From: Streptosporangium pseudovulgare
GTDB taxonomy: Bacteria; Actinomycetota; Actinomycetes; Streptosporangiales; Streptosporangiaceae
Assembly: GCF_014648055.1 (NCBI RefSeq)
Contig: NZ_BMQJ01000024.1
Span: 33,567-97,566, forward strand
Direction: 5' to 3'
Length of the DNA: 64,000 bases
Part shown: one piece after another, positions 24,166 through 32,528 of the stretch
Layout of the letters: the number at the start of each line of letters is the position of its first letter
Position numbering within the stretch: position 1 is the stretch's first letter
Translations under genes and position numbers: made by a program
Notes under the pieces: generated by a model
Told to the model about the DNA's origin: nothing
The model's input: only the letters and a program-made list of their open reading frames with translations
The model's database searches: none

Positions 24166-25062
24166 ATGGCCGGGCCGGACGACCGCGCGCGTGGCACGGG
24201 CGGCACGGGGAACGCCGACGGAATGAGCGACACGAACGGCACAGGCGGCACGGGCGGCGCACACGAGGCGAACGCCGCGAATCACACGACCCGGGCGGGC
24301 ACCGCGAGCGGCGTGAGCAGCGCGAGCGGCGCGGCCGGCGGCACGGCCGACGCGGGCGGCCTGGACGCCGCCCTCTTCGCCGCGTGGGCCGAGGAGATCG
24401 CCGCGGCGGTCCGGGCCGACCGGGACCGGCTGACCGCGCTGGACTCCGCGATCGGCGACGCCGACCACGGGGCCAACCTCGACCGGGGCTTCACCGCGGT
24501 CGCCGAGGCGCTGGCCGGCGGCCGGCCGGACACCCCGGGAGCGCTGCTGTCCCTGGTGGGCAACACGCTGATCCGCAAGGTCGGCGGGGCGTCCGGGCCG
24601 CTGTACGGCATGGCGTTCCGGGAGGCGGGCAAGGCGCTGGGCGACGCCCCCGAGGTCTCCCTCGCCGACCTCGACGCGGCCCTGGCCGCCGGGCTGGCCG
24701 GGATACGGAGGCTGGGATCCGCCGCAGAGGGCGACAAGACCATGGTGGACGCGCTGGCCCCGGCGCTCCGGGCGCTGACGCAGGCCGTACAGGAGGGGCT
24801 GGCCCCGGCGGAGGCGGTCGGCGCGGCGGCGGAGGCGGCGCTGGCCGGGGCGCAGGCCACGATCCCGATGCAGGCCCGCAAGGGCCGGGCCAGTTACCTC
24901 GGCCCGCGCAGCCTGGGGCACGAGGACCCCGGCGCCGCGTCCACCGCCCTCATCGTCCGGGCGCTGCACGCGGCGGTGTCCCGTACGGCGGGCGCCCCGG
25001 GTGAGCGGTCCGGGCCCGCCCCGGGAGAGACGTCCCGGCGGGCCCCGGAAGGACCGGCGTGA
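24166..25062 (+). CDS. dhaL: Dihydroxyacetone kinase subunit DhaL
   Basis: 298 residues; the catalytic DhaL domain occupies about 68-275. The ADP/Mg site IGDADHGANLDRGF has the conserved Asp and His residues, with TLIRKVGGASGPLYG and EGDKTMVDAL following. The first 65 residues are Gly/Thr/Ala/Asn-rich low complexity absent from typical 210-residue DhaL proteins, and an internal start nearer residue 60 cannot be excluded. The stop overlaps the dhaM start. Transfers phosphate from tightly bound ATP to DhaK-bound dihydroxyacetone. Confidence 0.93.
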   Translation: MAGPDDRARGTGGTGNADGMSDTNGTGGTGGAHEANAANHTTRAGTASGVSSASGAAGGTADAGGLDAALFAAWAEEIAAAVRADRDRLTALDSAIGDADHGANLDRGFTAVAEALAGGRPDTPGALLSLVGNTLIRKVGGASGPLYGMAFREAGKALGDAPEVSLADLDAALAAGLAGIRRLGSAAEGDKTMVDALAPALRALTQAVQEGLAPAEAVGAAAEAALAGAQATIPMQARKGRASYLGPRSLGHEDPGAASTALIVRALHAAVSRTAGAPGERSGPAPGETSRRAPEGPA

Positions 25063-25433
25063 TGGTGGGCATCGTCCTCGTCTCCCACAGCGGCCCGCTG
25101 GCCGACGAGCTCGTGCGGCTGGCCCGGCAGATCGGCGGCGCGGACGTGCCGCTGGCCGGGGCGGGCGGCACCGACGACGGCGGGCTCGGCACCAGTCCCG
25201 ACCTGGTGTCCAGGGCGATCGAGGAGGTGGACCGGGGCGACGGGGTGGTCCTGATCCCGGACCTGGGCAGCTCGGTGCTGACCGCCCGGCTCATGGAGGG
25301 TCCCGGCGTGGTGATCGCGGACGTGCCGTTCGTGGAGGGCACGATCGCGGCGGTCGTCTCGGCGGGCTCCGGCGCCTCGCTGGAGGACGTGGTCGCCGCG
25401 GCCGAGGAGGCCAGGACCTTCCGCAAGCTCTGA
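25059..25433 (+). CDS. dhaM: PTS-dependent dihydroxyacetone kinase phosphotransferase subunit DhaM
   Basis: 124 residues (GTG 25059 or ATG 25062; GGAAGG upstream suits both). A single mannose-type EIIA domain with the phosphorylated His10 in VSHSGPLADE. It passes phosphate from PTS HPr to DhaL-bound ADP. The HPr and EI domains fused in the E. coli protein are missing, so separate PTS proteins elsewhere in the genome are required. Overlaps dhaL by 4 bases. A weak hairpin-free region of 30 bp separates it from the convergent GH15 gene. Confidence 0.93.
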   Translation: MMVGIVLVSHSGPLADELVRLARQIGGADVPLAGAGGTDDGGLGTSPDLVSRAIEEVDRGDGVVLIPDLGSSVLTARLMEGPGVVIADVPFVEGTIAAVVSAGSGASLEDVVAAAEEARTFRKL

Positions 25434-25463
25434 GGGACGCCGGCGAGGCTTCTCACCATGAGG

Positions 25464-27314
25464 TCAGCCGAGGGCGCGGTCGAGGTTGACGGCGGCGCTG
25501 ATCAGGGAGAGGTGGGTGAACGCCTGCGGGAAGTTGCCGAGCTGCTCGCCGGTCCGGCCGATCTCCTCGGCGTACAGGCCGAGGTGGTTGGCGTAGGTGA
25601 GCATCTTCTCGAAGGCGAGCCGGGCCTCGTCGAGCCGTCCGGCGCGGGTGAGCGCCTCGACGTACCAGAACGAGCAGATCGAGAACGTGCCCTCCTCGCC
25701 GCTCAGCCCGTCGGGGCTCTCCCCGGGGTCGTAGCGGTACACCAGCGAGTCGGCGACGAGGGTACGGCGGAGCGCGTCGAGGGTGGACAGGAACTTGGGG
25801 TCGGTGGGGGCGATGAACTTGGTCAGCGGCATCATCAGCACGGCGGCGTCGAGGACGTCGCCGTCGAAGTGCTGGACGAACGCGCCCAGCCGGTCCGACC
25901 AGCCGCGCCGCATGACCTGCCGGTAGATCTCGTCGCGGGAGCGCTGCCAGCGCTGCGTGTCGGCGGGCAGCCCGCGGCGGCGGGCCATCCGCATGGCCCG
26001 TTCGATCGCCACCCAGCACATCAGCCGCGAGTAGACGAAGTCGCGGCGTCCGCCGCGGGTCTCCCAGACGCCCTCGTCGGGCTGGTCCCAGTTGGCGCAC
26101 ACCCAGTCGACCAGCGTGCAGGTCTGTTCCCACTGGTCGCTGGAGATCGGCTGGTACAGCTTGTCGTAGAGGTAGACGGAGTCGATGAGGGCGCCGTAGA
26201 TGTCGAGCTGGAGCTGTCCCGCGGCGGCGTTCCCGGCCCGCACGGGAGCGGAGCCGCGGTAGCCCGCGAGGTGGGACAGTTCGACCTCGGGCAGGTCGGT
26301 GCGGCCGTCGATGCCGTACATGATCTGCAGGGGGCCCGCCGAGCCGTCGCAGCCGCAGCTGACGTGCTCGGACAGGAAGCCCATGAACGCCGCGGCCTCC
26401 TCGTCGAAGCCCAGCCTGATCAGCGCGTACATGCAGAAGGCCGAGTCGCGGATCCAGACGTGGCGGTAGTCCCAGTTGCGTTCGCCGCCGACCCGCTCGG
26501 GCAGGCTGGTGGTCACCGCGGCGACGGTCCCGCCGGTCGGCGCGTAGGTGAGCAGTTTCAGCGTCAGCGCCGAGCGGTGCACCATCTCCCGCCAGCGGCC
26601 CCGGTAGCGTGACCGGGACACCCAGCGCCGCCAGTAGGCGACCGTGGCGGCGAACTCATCCTCGGCCTCGGTGAGAGGACACGCCCGCATCTCGACGCCG
26701 TCGCCGTACCGGTCGAGGGCGAACACCGCGCACTCGCCCTCGGTCAGCTTGAACACCGACAGCACGTCGCGGCCGTCGGTCTCCAGTGGCGCGCTGGAGG
26801 TCAGGGTGAGCGAGAGCGACGGCGAGGTGAAGACGGCCCGGCCCTCGCGCAGGTCCACGGTGTGGGTCTGGCGGCCGTAGTCGAACCGGGGGGCCACCCG
26901 CGCGCGGAACGGCAGCGTCCCGCGCACGCACCTCACCCGGCGGATCAGCCGGTGCCGGTCGATCTCGCATGTGTCTCCGGTGACCGGCATGAAGTCGTGG
27001 ATCTCACCGACCCCGTCGGGGGCCATGAACCGGGTGATCAGCACGTTGGTGTCGGGGAAGTAGAACTGCCTGGTCCTCGCGGGCACGTCGGCGGTCAGCT
27101 CGAACGCCCCGCCCCGGTCGGCGTCCAGGATGGCGGCGAACACGCTCGGCGCGTCGAAGCGCGGGAAGCAGTACCAGTCGATCGTGCCGCGCGTGTCCAC
27201 GAGCGCGGCGGTGCGCAGGTCGCCGATCAGCCCGTGGTCGGCGATGGGCGGATACCGACCGGCGTCCGGCGCGTCCGGCGCGTCCGGGCGGTCCGCGAAC
27301 TCGGCTGCCGTCAT
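25464..27314 (-). CDS. Glycoside hydrolase family 15 (trehalase/glucoamylase-like)
   Basis: 616 residues, ATG with GGAAGG 6 bases upstream. N-terminal beta-domain begins YPPIADHGLIGD (20-31), the opening of bacterial GH15 trehalase-like proteins; the (alpha/alpha)6 barrel follows from about 245. Catalytic Glu414 in QPDEGVWE (acid) and Glu541 in SGEEGTFSICSFWY (base). No signal peptide, so cytosolic; releases glucose from trehalose or short maltodextrins. Actinobacterial homologues of this type are often trehalases (family knowledge). Transcribed alone, divergent from the condensation-domain gene. Confidence 0.92.
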   Translation of the reverse strand: MTAAEFADRPDAPDAPDAGRYPPIADHGLIGDLRTAALVDTRGTIDWYCFPRFDAPSVFAAILDADRGGAFELTADVPARTRQFYFPDTNVLITRFMAPDGVGEIHDFMPVTGDTCEIDRHRLIRRVRCVRGTLPFRARVAPRFDYGRQTHTVDLREGRAVFTSPSLSLTLTSSAPLETDGRDVLSVFKLTEGECAVFALDRYGDGVEMRACPLTEAEDEFAATVAYWRRWVSRSRYRGRWREMVHRSALTLKLLTYAPTGGTVAAVTTSLPERVGGERNWDYRHVWIRDSAFCMYALIRLGFDEEAAAFMGFLSEHVSCGCDGSAGPLQIMYGIDGRTDLPEVELSHLAGYRGSAPVRAGNAAAGQLQLDIYGALIDSVYLYDKLYQPISSDQWEQTCTLVDWVCANWDQPDEGVWETRGGRRDFVYSRLMCWVAIERAMRMARRRGLPADTQRWQRSRDEIYRQVMRRGWSDRLGAFVQHFDGDVLDAAVLMMPLTKFIAPTDPKFLSTLDALRRTLVADSLVYRYDPGESPDGLSGEEGTFSICSFWYVEALTRAGRLDEARLAFEKMLTYANHLGLYAEEIGRTGEQLGNFPQAFTHLSLISAAVNLDRALG

Positions 27315-27682
27315 CTGCGGCCTTCCGTCGTCGGGCCCTTATGACCTCACGGTAATGCCGCCGCCCGCGGCCCCGGCCCGGCCGGCGCCAAGGGACGGGC
27401 AGGTTTCGGGAAAGCGAGGGGGCGTGGTGGCCGGGGACGCCCTGTGCGGGGGTCCACGGCCACCGGCCGCGGGGCGACCCCTCTGACCTGCGGATGAACG
27501 GATTCCCCGACCCGGTGTGTCAAGGGCCGCCGGAATCGGGCGGTGGATGCCGTGAACCTTGACGGGGCGTCGGCGCTGTCTCTAGCCTGCCCAGGACTGG
27601 GAGCGTTCCCACCGGAACCGCCGCCGGACCCCGGCCATGATCGGCTAACCGGCGGGACCCGCGATCCTCTGGGAGGACGAGC
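27315..27682. other. 368-bp divergent spacer with promoter
   Basis: Lies between the GH15 gene (minus) and the condensation-domain gene (plus). It carries the promoter candidate at 27559-27588 for the plus strand; on the minus strand near 27338-27345 a TCATAA -10-like element precedes the GH15 start. Nothing else recognisable. Confidence 0.5.
27559..27588 (+). promoter_or_regulatory. Sigma-70-like promoter of condensation-domain gene
   Basis: TTGACG (27559-27564), 18-bp spacer, TAGCCT (27583-27588), about 95 bp before the gene start; one of the better -35/-10 matches in the window. Confidence 0.55.
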
Positions 27683-29056
27683 ATGGAGGCCCGCTTCGCC
27701 ACGGAACGGGCCGGGACGGTTCCCCTGGCCTGGGGACAACGGGCCATCTGGGGCGCGATACGCGACGTCGGCCCGGGAAGCGACCATTACTACAACGTGC
27801 CCAGGATGGTGCGCCTTCCGCGCAGCTGGAGGATCAGCCCCGACGCGGCGGTGGCGGCGATCGGGCGGTTGCTGGCCCGGCACGACGCGCTGCGCAGCCG
27901 CCTGTGCCAGGAGGGGCAGGCCGATCCCCTGCAGACGGTGGAGGCCCGCGGCGCCATCGCCGTCGAGGTGACCGAGGCTCCCCCGGACGGCGCCGGCGCC
28001 GCGGCGGAGGCGCTCCGCGGACGACTGGCCGGCCGCCGGTTCTCCTACGCCGAGGATCCGCCGTTGCGCGCCGGCCTCGTGACCGGCGGCGGCGTCGTCA
28101 GCCACGTGGTCCTCGTCCTGTGCCATCTGGCCGCCGACGCCTTCGCCGCCGACGTCGTCGTCCGTGACCTGCGGCTCCTGCTCAGGGGCGGCGCGCCGCC
28201 CGCGCCGCATCAGTTGATGGACCTGGTCGCCGCCCAGGGCGGGCGCGCGGCGCGCGGAAGCGCCGCCGCGCTCGAATACTGGGCCGGCCACTATCGGGCG
28301 ATCCCGCACACGATGTTCCCGGAGGCGCGGGGAGCCCCCGGGAGCCCGCGCTTCCAGCAGGCGGTGATCGTGTCCCGGGCGATCGGCCTGGCGGCCGGGA
28401 CGCTCGCCCGGCGGCACGGCGTCAGCACCGCGACCGTCCTGCTCACCGCGGTGGCGGCGCTGGTCTCGGCCGTCTCGGGCCACCGGACGGTCGCGGTCAC
28501 CCCGCTGGTGAACAACCGGTTCGTGCCGGAGAGCAGGACGCTCGTCACCTCACTGTGCCAGCTCGGCCTGTTCGTGCTCGACGTCGAGGCGACCGGGGCG
28601 GCGACGTTCGACGAGCTGCTCGCCCGGACCAGGCACCTCGCCCTCCAGGCCTACCGGCACGCCCGGTACGACCAGGCCGAGTGGTACCGCATGGTGGACG
28701 CGGTGAGCGGGGAACGCGGGCTCCCGGTCTTTCCCGGCTGCTGCTTCAACGACCAGCGGGCCGCCGACCCGCCGGGGCGGGACGCGCCCGTGGATCCCCG
28801 GCAGGTGGTCGCGGCCCGGGCGGAGACCCGCATCCGGCGGCCACCCGGCGTGGAGCGGCTCAACTGCGGGTTCTGCGTTCACCTGGTCGACGACGAGGGC
28901 GGTGTCCCGGGCGTCAGCCTGACCGCGGACACGGTCACCATGCCACCCGACCTGGTGGACCGGTTCCTGTACGCGGTCGAGGCGCTCGTCGTCGGCGCGG
29001 CGACGGCGGGCACGCCGCTGTCGGCGCTTCCGGCCCTGGTCGACGGCGCGCCCTGA
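27683..29056 (+). CDS. Stand-alone condensation-domain acyltransferase (NRPS C / PapA-like)
   Basis: 457 residues, ATG with GGGAGG upstream; one C domain and nothing else. Early core LAWGQRAIW, then RHDALRSRL (68-76), and the active site CHLAADA (147-153), where canonical HHxxxDG keeps the second His (His148) and Asp152 but has Cys for the first His and Ala for the Gly. The later NCGFCVHLVDDEGG block closes the N/C-lobe fold. No adenylation, carrier or thioesterase gene is near. It may acylate a carrier-bound or sugar/lipid acceptor (as PapA enzymes esterify trehalose); the trehalase-like neighbour makes that tempting but unproven. Confidence 0.82.
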   Translation: MEARFATERAGTVPLAWGQRAIWGAIRDVGPGSDHYYNVPRMVRLPRSWRISPDAAVAAIGRLLARHDALRSRLCQEGQADPLQTVEARGAIAVEVTEAPPDGAGAAAEALRGRLAGRRFSYAEDPPLRAGLVTGGGVVSHVVLVLCHLAADAFAADVVVRDLRLLLRGGAPPAPHQLMDLVAAQGGRAARGSAAALEYWAGHYRAIPHTMFPEARGAPGSPRFQQAVIVSRAIGLAAGTLARRHGVSTATVLLTAVAALVSAVSGHRTVAVTPLVNNRFVPESRTLVTSLCQLGLFVLDVEATGAATFDELLARTRHLALQAYRHARYDQAEWYRMVDAVSGERGLPVFPGCCFNDQRAADPPGRDAPVDPRQVVAARAETRIRRPPGVERLNCGFCVHLVDDEGGVPGVSLTADTVTMPPDLVDRFLYAVEALVVGAATAGTPLSALPALVDGAP

Positions 29057-29071
29057 CCCCGGCCTCGCCAG

Positions 29072-29118
29072 ACGGAACGCCTCGCCACGCGGAACGCCTC
29101 ACCGCGCGGAACGCCTCA
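29072..29118. repeat. 17-18 bp tandem repeat (about 3 units)
   Basis: Three copies of cggaacgcctc(g/a)c with short spacers in the gap between the convergent condensation-domain and GH63-like genes, running just into the stop of the latter. Confidence 0.7.
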
Positions 29119-30708
29119 CGGGCGGCGCCCGGCCCGGCGGTGGGCCAGGTCCAGGAAGAGCGCGGCGGACCAGCCGAACCCGGTGGTGGCCCCGCGGGCG
29201 CGGGCGCCGGTGAGCGGGTTCCAGTACTCGTACAGGCCGCCGCCGGCGTTCACCATGTCCAGGGTCCGGCCGGTCAGCTCCTCGGCCTCGGCGGCGAAGC
29301 CGGAGTGACGCAGACCCTCGATCAGCAGGTAGTTGACGTTGAGCCAGACCGGGCCGCGCCACATGGCGTCCGGGTCGAAGGCCGGGTCGTCGAAGGCGAC
29401 CGTGGGCACCGGGCGCTCGCCCCAGAAGGCCGGCGACAGCAGGTCGGCCACCAGCCGTTCGGCGATCTCCCGGGGCAGGCGGCCGGTGAGCAGGGGCATC
29501 AGCTCCAGCGGGGTGCGGGTGGCGACCTCGGCCGCGGCGCCGGACGCGAACTTGGTCAGCGTGACGAACCGGCTGCCGTTCCAGCGGCGGGCGACCAGCA
29601 GTTCGACGTGCCGGGCGGCCTGCCGCCGCCACTCCCCGGCCTCCGCCGTACGGCCCAGCGCCTCGGCGATGTCGCCCAGCCGGTCGGCCTGCAGGGCCAG
29701 GTAGGAGTTGAGGTCCGGCGGTTCCGCCCGGGGGCCGTGGTCCCAGATGGGGCTGTCGTCCAGGCCGGAGGAGTAGGGGTGGAGGTACTCGGCGAGGCCG
29801 TCCCCGTCGGGGTCGGAGACGGTCAGCCACCACCGCTGGGAGCGGGCGATCGGCCGGTAGACCTCGTCGAGGAAGCCGAGGTCGGGGGCGGCCTCGTGGA
29901 TCTTCCAGGCGGCCCAGGCGGTCAGCGGCGGCTTGGTCACCGGGACGACGCCGCCGATCGGCTCGCCCGGCGCGGCGGGGCCGCCGACGTGCTGGGCGAG
30001 CCGGTCGTGGTCGGAGCGGGGCAGGTCGGTGGTCTCGGCGAGCACGCCCCGGTCGTGGACCACGTCGGGGATGAGTCCGTCCGGGCGCTGGTGGTCGAGG
30101 AGGATGCGGAGCTGGTCGCGGGCCAGTTCCGGGTCGGCGTGGCGCAGGGCGACGGCGTGGAAGTAGGAGTCCCAGTTCCAGATGCCGACGTATCCCAGCT
30201 TGGAGGGGACCACGCCTTCGCGGCCCCCGGCGAACGCGACGGGCAGCAGGTTCACCCCGAGCGTCCACCACGCCTGCTCGGCCCGTTCCCGCAGCTCCGC
30301 GGGTACGGCCGGCATCCGCGCGAACCACTCCCGGCGGCGCTCCGCGGCCCGCGCCAGCAGCTCCCCGGCGTCGTACGGGCCCGCCCGGCCGACGAGCACG
30401 AGGGTTCCGTCGATCTCGCCCGCGCCGCCGTCCCAGACGGCCCGCGCTCCCGAGCCGGTCAGCACCAGCGTCCCGGGGTCGGCGAAGAGCAGGTCCACCC
30501 CGGCCCCGAAGGAGACCCGGTCGGGGAGGGCCCGCCGTACCGGCAGCTCGCGGTCGCCGGAGAACAGCCGCAGCCCGGTGAGCACGGTCGTCTCCGACAG
30601 CCGGGTCTCGTACTCGGCGCGGGCGACGCGGAGCGAGCCGTCGGACTCGGCCAGCACCAGCAACCGGGAGCCCCGCTCGGTGAAGGGGGTCGCTCTCAGG
30701 TCGAGCAT
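29116..30708 (-). CDS. GH63/MGH1-like glycoside hydrolase
   Basis: 530 residues from ATG 30708, 2 bases... after the permease stop (TGA at 30713-30711). A short N-terminal beta region is followed by an (alpha/alpha)6 barrel: GYVGIWNWDSYFHAVAL holds the likely catalytic Asp, MWRGPVWLNVNYLLIEGL follows, and YEYWNPLTGARARG matches the E-x-Y-x-P site of GH63 mannosyl/glucosylglycerate hydrolases. No signal peptide. As last gene of the sugar ABC operon it probably hydrolyses the imported glycoside in the cytosol; glucosylglycerate, mannosylglycerate or alpha-glucosides are candidates (inference). Confidence 0.85.
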   Translation of the reverse strand: MLDLRATPFTERGSRLLVLAESDGSLRVARAEYETRLSETTVLTGLRLFSGDRELPVRRALPDRVSFGAGVDLLFADPGTLVLTGSGARAVWDGGAGEIDGTLVLVGRAGPYDAGELLARAAERRREWFARMPAVPAELRERAEQAWWTLGVNLLPVAFAGGREGVVPSKLGYVGIWNWDSYFHAVALRHADPELARDQLRILLDHQRPDGLIPDVVHDRGVLAETTDLPRSDHDRLAQHVGGPAAPGEPIGGVVPVTKPPLTAWAAWKIHEAAPDLGFLDEVYRPIARSQRWWLTVSDPDGDGLAEYLHPYSSGLDDSPIWDHGPRAEPPDLNSYLALQADRLGDIAEALGRTAEAGEWRRQAARHVELLVARRWNGSRFVTLTKFASGAAAEVATRTPLELMPLLTGRLPREIAERLVADLLSPAFWGERPVPTVAFDDPAFDPDAMWRGPVWLNVNYLLIEGLRHSGFAAEAEELTGRTLDMVNAGGGLYEYWNPLTGARARGATTGFGWSAALFLDLAHRRAGRRP

Positions 30709-30710
30709 CG

Positions 30711-31574
30711 TCAGCGTCCTCCCAGGCCGGACATGGCCATGCTGTTGAGAATGCGCCGCTGGCCGATCAGGAAGGCGATCATCATCGGGATGACCGAGAT
30801 GGCCGAGGCGGCGAGGGTGAGGCCGTAGTCGGTGGCGCCGTGCTGCCCGGCGAACTGGCTGACCAGCAGCGGTACGGTGGCCAGCTCCGGCGAGTTCAGG
30901 AAGATCAGCGGGAAGAAGAAGCCGTTCCAGCTCGCCAGGAAGACGATGATGCCGAGCGCGCCCAGGCCGGGCCGGACGTTGGGCAGCACGATGCGCCAGA
31001 AGATCGTCCACCGGCCGGCTCCGTCGAGGCGGGCGGCCTCCTCCAGCTCGATGGGCACGGCCCGGATGAATTGCCGCAGCAGGAACACCGCGAACGGGTT
31101 GACGAAGCCCGGCACGATCAGCGCCAGGTGGGAGTCGACCCAGCCCAGCTCCGCCAGCATCAGGTAGAGCGGGACGACGGTCACCTGCTGCGGCACCATC
31201 TGGGTCGCCAGGAACAGGCCGAACAGCAGTCCGGAGCCGCGGAAGCGGATCCGGGCGAAGGCGTAGGCGGCCATCGCGGAGGTGAACAGGGTGAGCACCA
31301 CGTTGAGGACCGCGATGTAGAAGCTGTTCCAGTAGGCCTGGGCGAAGGGCAGCGCGCCGAACGCGTCGGGGTAGTTCTGCGCCCGCCACGGGTTCGGCAG
31401 CCAGTCGAGCGGCGTGTTGAGCATCTGGTGCGCGCCCTTGAACGAGGTCAGCAGCATCCAGACGAACGGGAACAGCATCAGCAGTCCGCCGGCGGCGAGC
31501 GCGGCGTGCAGGCCGATCCGTCCCAGACGGCGGGCACCGGGACGGGAACCGGGAGAGGCAGGGATCACAGCCAT
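30711..31574 (-). CDS. Carbohydrate ABC transporter permease (MalG-type)
   Basis: 287 residues, GAGGG 7 bases before ATG. Six membrane helices, the first at about 24-45 (LHAALAAGGLLMLFPFVWML). The EAA loop EEAARLDGAGRWTIFWRIVLP that docks on the ATPase is intact. It pairs with the MalF-type permease 10 bp upstream. No ATPase gene is in the operon, so a shared MsiK-like ATPase elsewhere must power it, as is usual in actinomycetes. Confidence 0.93.
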   Translation of the reverse strand: MAVIPASPGSRPGARRLGRIGLHAALAAGGLLMLFPFVWMLLTSFKGAHQMLNTPLDWLPNPWRAQNYPDAFGALPFAQAYWNSFYIAVLNVVLTLFTSAMAAYAFARIRFRGSGLLFGLFLATQMVPQQVTVVPLYLMLAELGWVDSHLALIVPGFVNPFAVFLLRQFIRAVPIELEEAARLDGAGRWTIFWRIVLPNVRPGLGALGIIVFLASWNGFFFPLIFLNSPELATVPLLVSQFAGQHGATDYGLTLAASAISVIPMMIAFLIGQRRILNSMAMSGLGGR

Positions 31575-31584
31575 CGACGGTCCC

Positions 31585-32523
31585 TCAGGAGTCGTAGTGG
31601 ACGAGGCGCTTCTGCGCCGCGAACTGGACGAAGGTGACGAGCAGCGTCAGCGCGAGCAGGATCAGCGCGGCGGCGCTGCTCATCCCGAACTCGAACTTCT
31701 GGAAGCCCAGGTCGTAGACCTGGTAGACGATCGTGCGGGCCCCTTCGTTGTGGTCGGGGTTGACCAGCACGTAGATCTGGTCGAACGCCTGGAAGGAGCT
31801 GATCACCGCGACGACGGTGGAGAAGAAGATCGTCGGGGAGATCATCGGCAGCGTCACCGAGCGGAGGACGCGGACCGGGCCGGCGCCGTCGATGCGGGCG
31901 GCCTCGGTCAGCGACGGCGGGATGGTCTGCAGCCCGGCCAGGAAGATGACCACGTTGAGGCCGAGCGAGGACCAGATCGTCACGACCGCGATGGCCACGA
32001 TGACCCAGCCCGGGTCGTCCAGCCAGTCGGGCGGCGTGACGCCGAACCACCTGTGGAGGGTGCTGTTGAGCACGCCGTAGTCGCCGCTGGCCAGGATGAC
32101 CTGCCACATCACGGCCACCGCGACGGAGCTGGTCACCACGGGCAGGAAGTAGACGACCCGGTAGAAGGTCCTCCCCCGCACGTTGTTCAGCGCGAGGGCG
32201 ACGAGCAGCGCGAGCGTCAGGCCGATCGGGACCGTCAGCAGGGCGAGCTTGACGGTGTTCCAGACGGCCGTGCCGAACTCGGGGTCGGTGAGCTGGGCGG
32301 CGAAGTTGTCGAAGCCGACCCAGGACTTCTCGCCGAGCCCGTCCCATTTCATGAACGCGAGCACGACGGCGAAGCCGAGGGGGAAGACCAGGAACGCCAG
32401 CAGGCCCAGCACCTGCGGCGCGAGGAAGAGCGCGGCCCACCAGCCGTCCCGGTTCCGCACGCGCTGCGCCGCGCGCGCGGGCCGGGTCCTGGGGGTGGGG
32501 CGCGCCGGGGTGACGACGCCCAC
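31585..32523 (-). CDS. Carbohydrate ABC transporter permease (MalF-type)
   Basis: 312 residues from GTG 32523, 5 bp after the binding-protein stop. A basic N-terminus (about 25 residues) leads into six membrane helices; the EAA loop is LTEAARIDGAGPVRVLRSVTLP. It lacks the long periplasmic loop of enteric MalF, as normal in Gram-positives. Forms the channel with the MalG-type protein downstream. The ribosome site is weak, so translation may be coupled to the upstream gene. Confidence 0.92.
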   Translation of the reverse strand: MGVVTPARPTPRTRPARAAQRVRNRDGWWAALFLAPQVLGLLAFLVFPLGFAVVLAFMKWDGLGEKSWVGFDNFAAQLTDPEFGTAVWNTVKLALLTVPIGLTLALLVALALNNVRGRTFYRVVYFLPVVTSSVAVAVMWQVILASGDYGVLNSTLHRWFGVTPPDWLDDPGWVIVAIAVVTIWSSLGLNVVIFLAGLQTIPPSLTEAARIDGAGPVRVLRSVTLPMISPTIFFSTVVAVISSFQAFDQIYVLVNPDHNEGARTIVYQVYDLGFQKFEFGMSSAAALILLALTLLVTFVQFAAQKRLVHYDS

Positions 32524-32528
32524 GGCCG

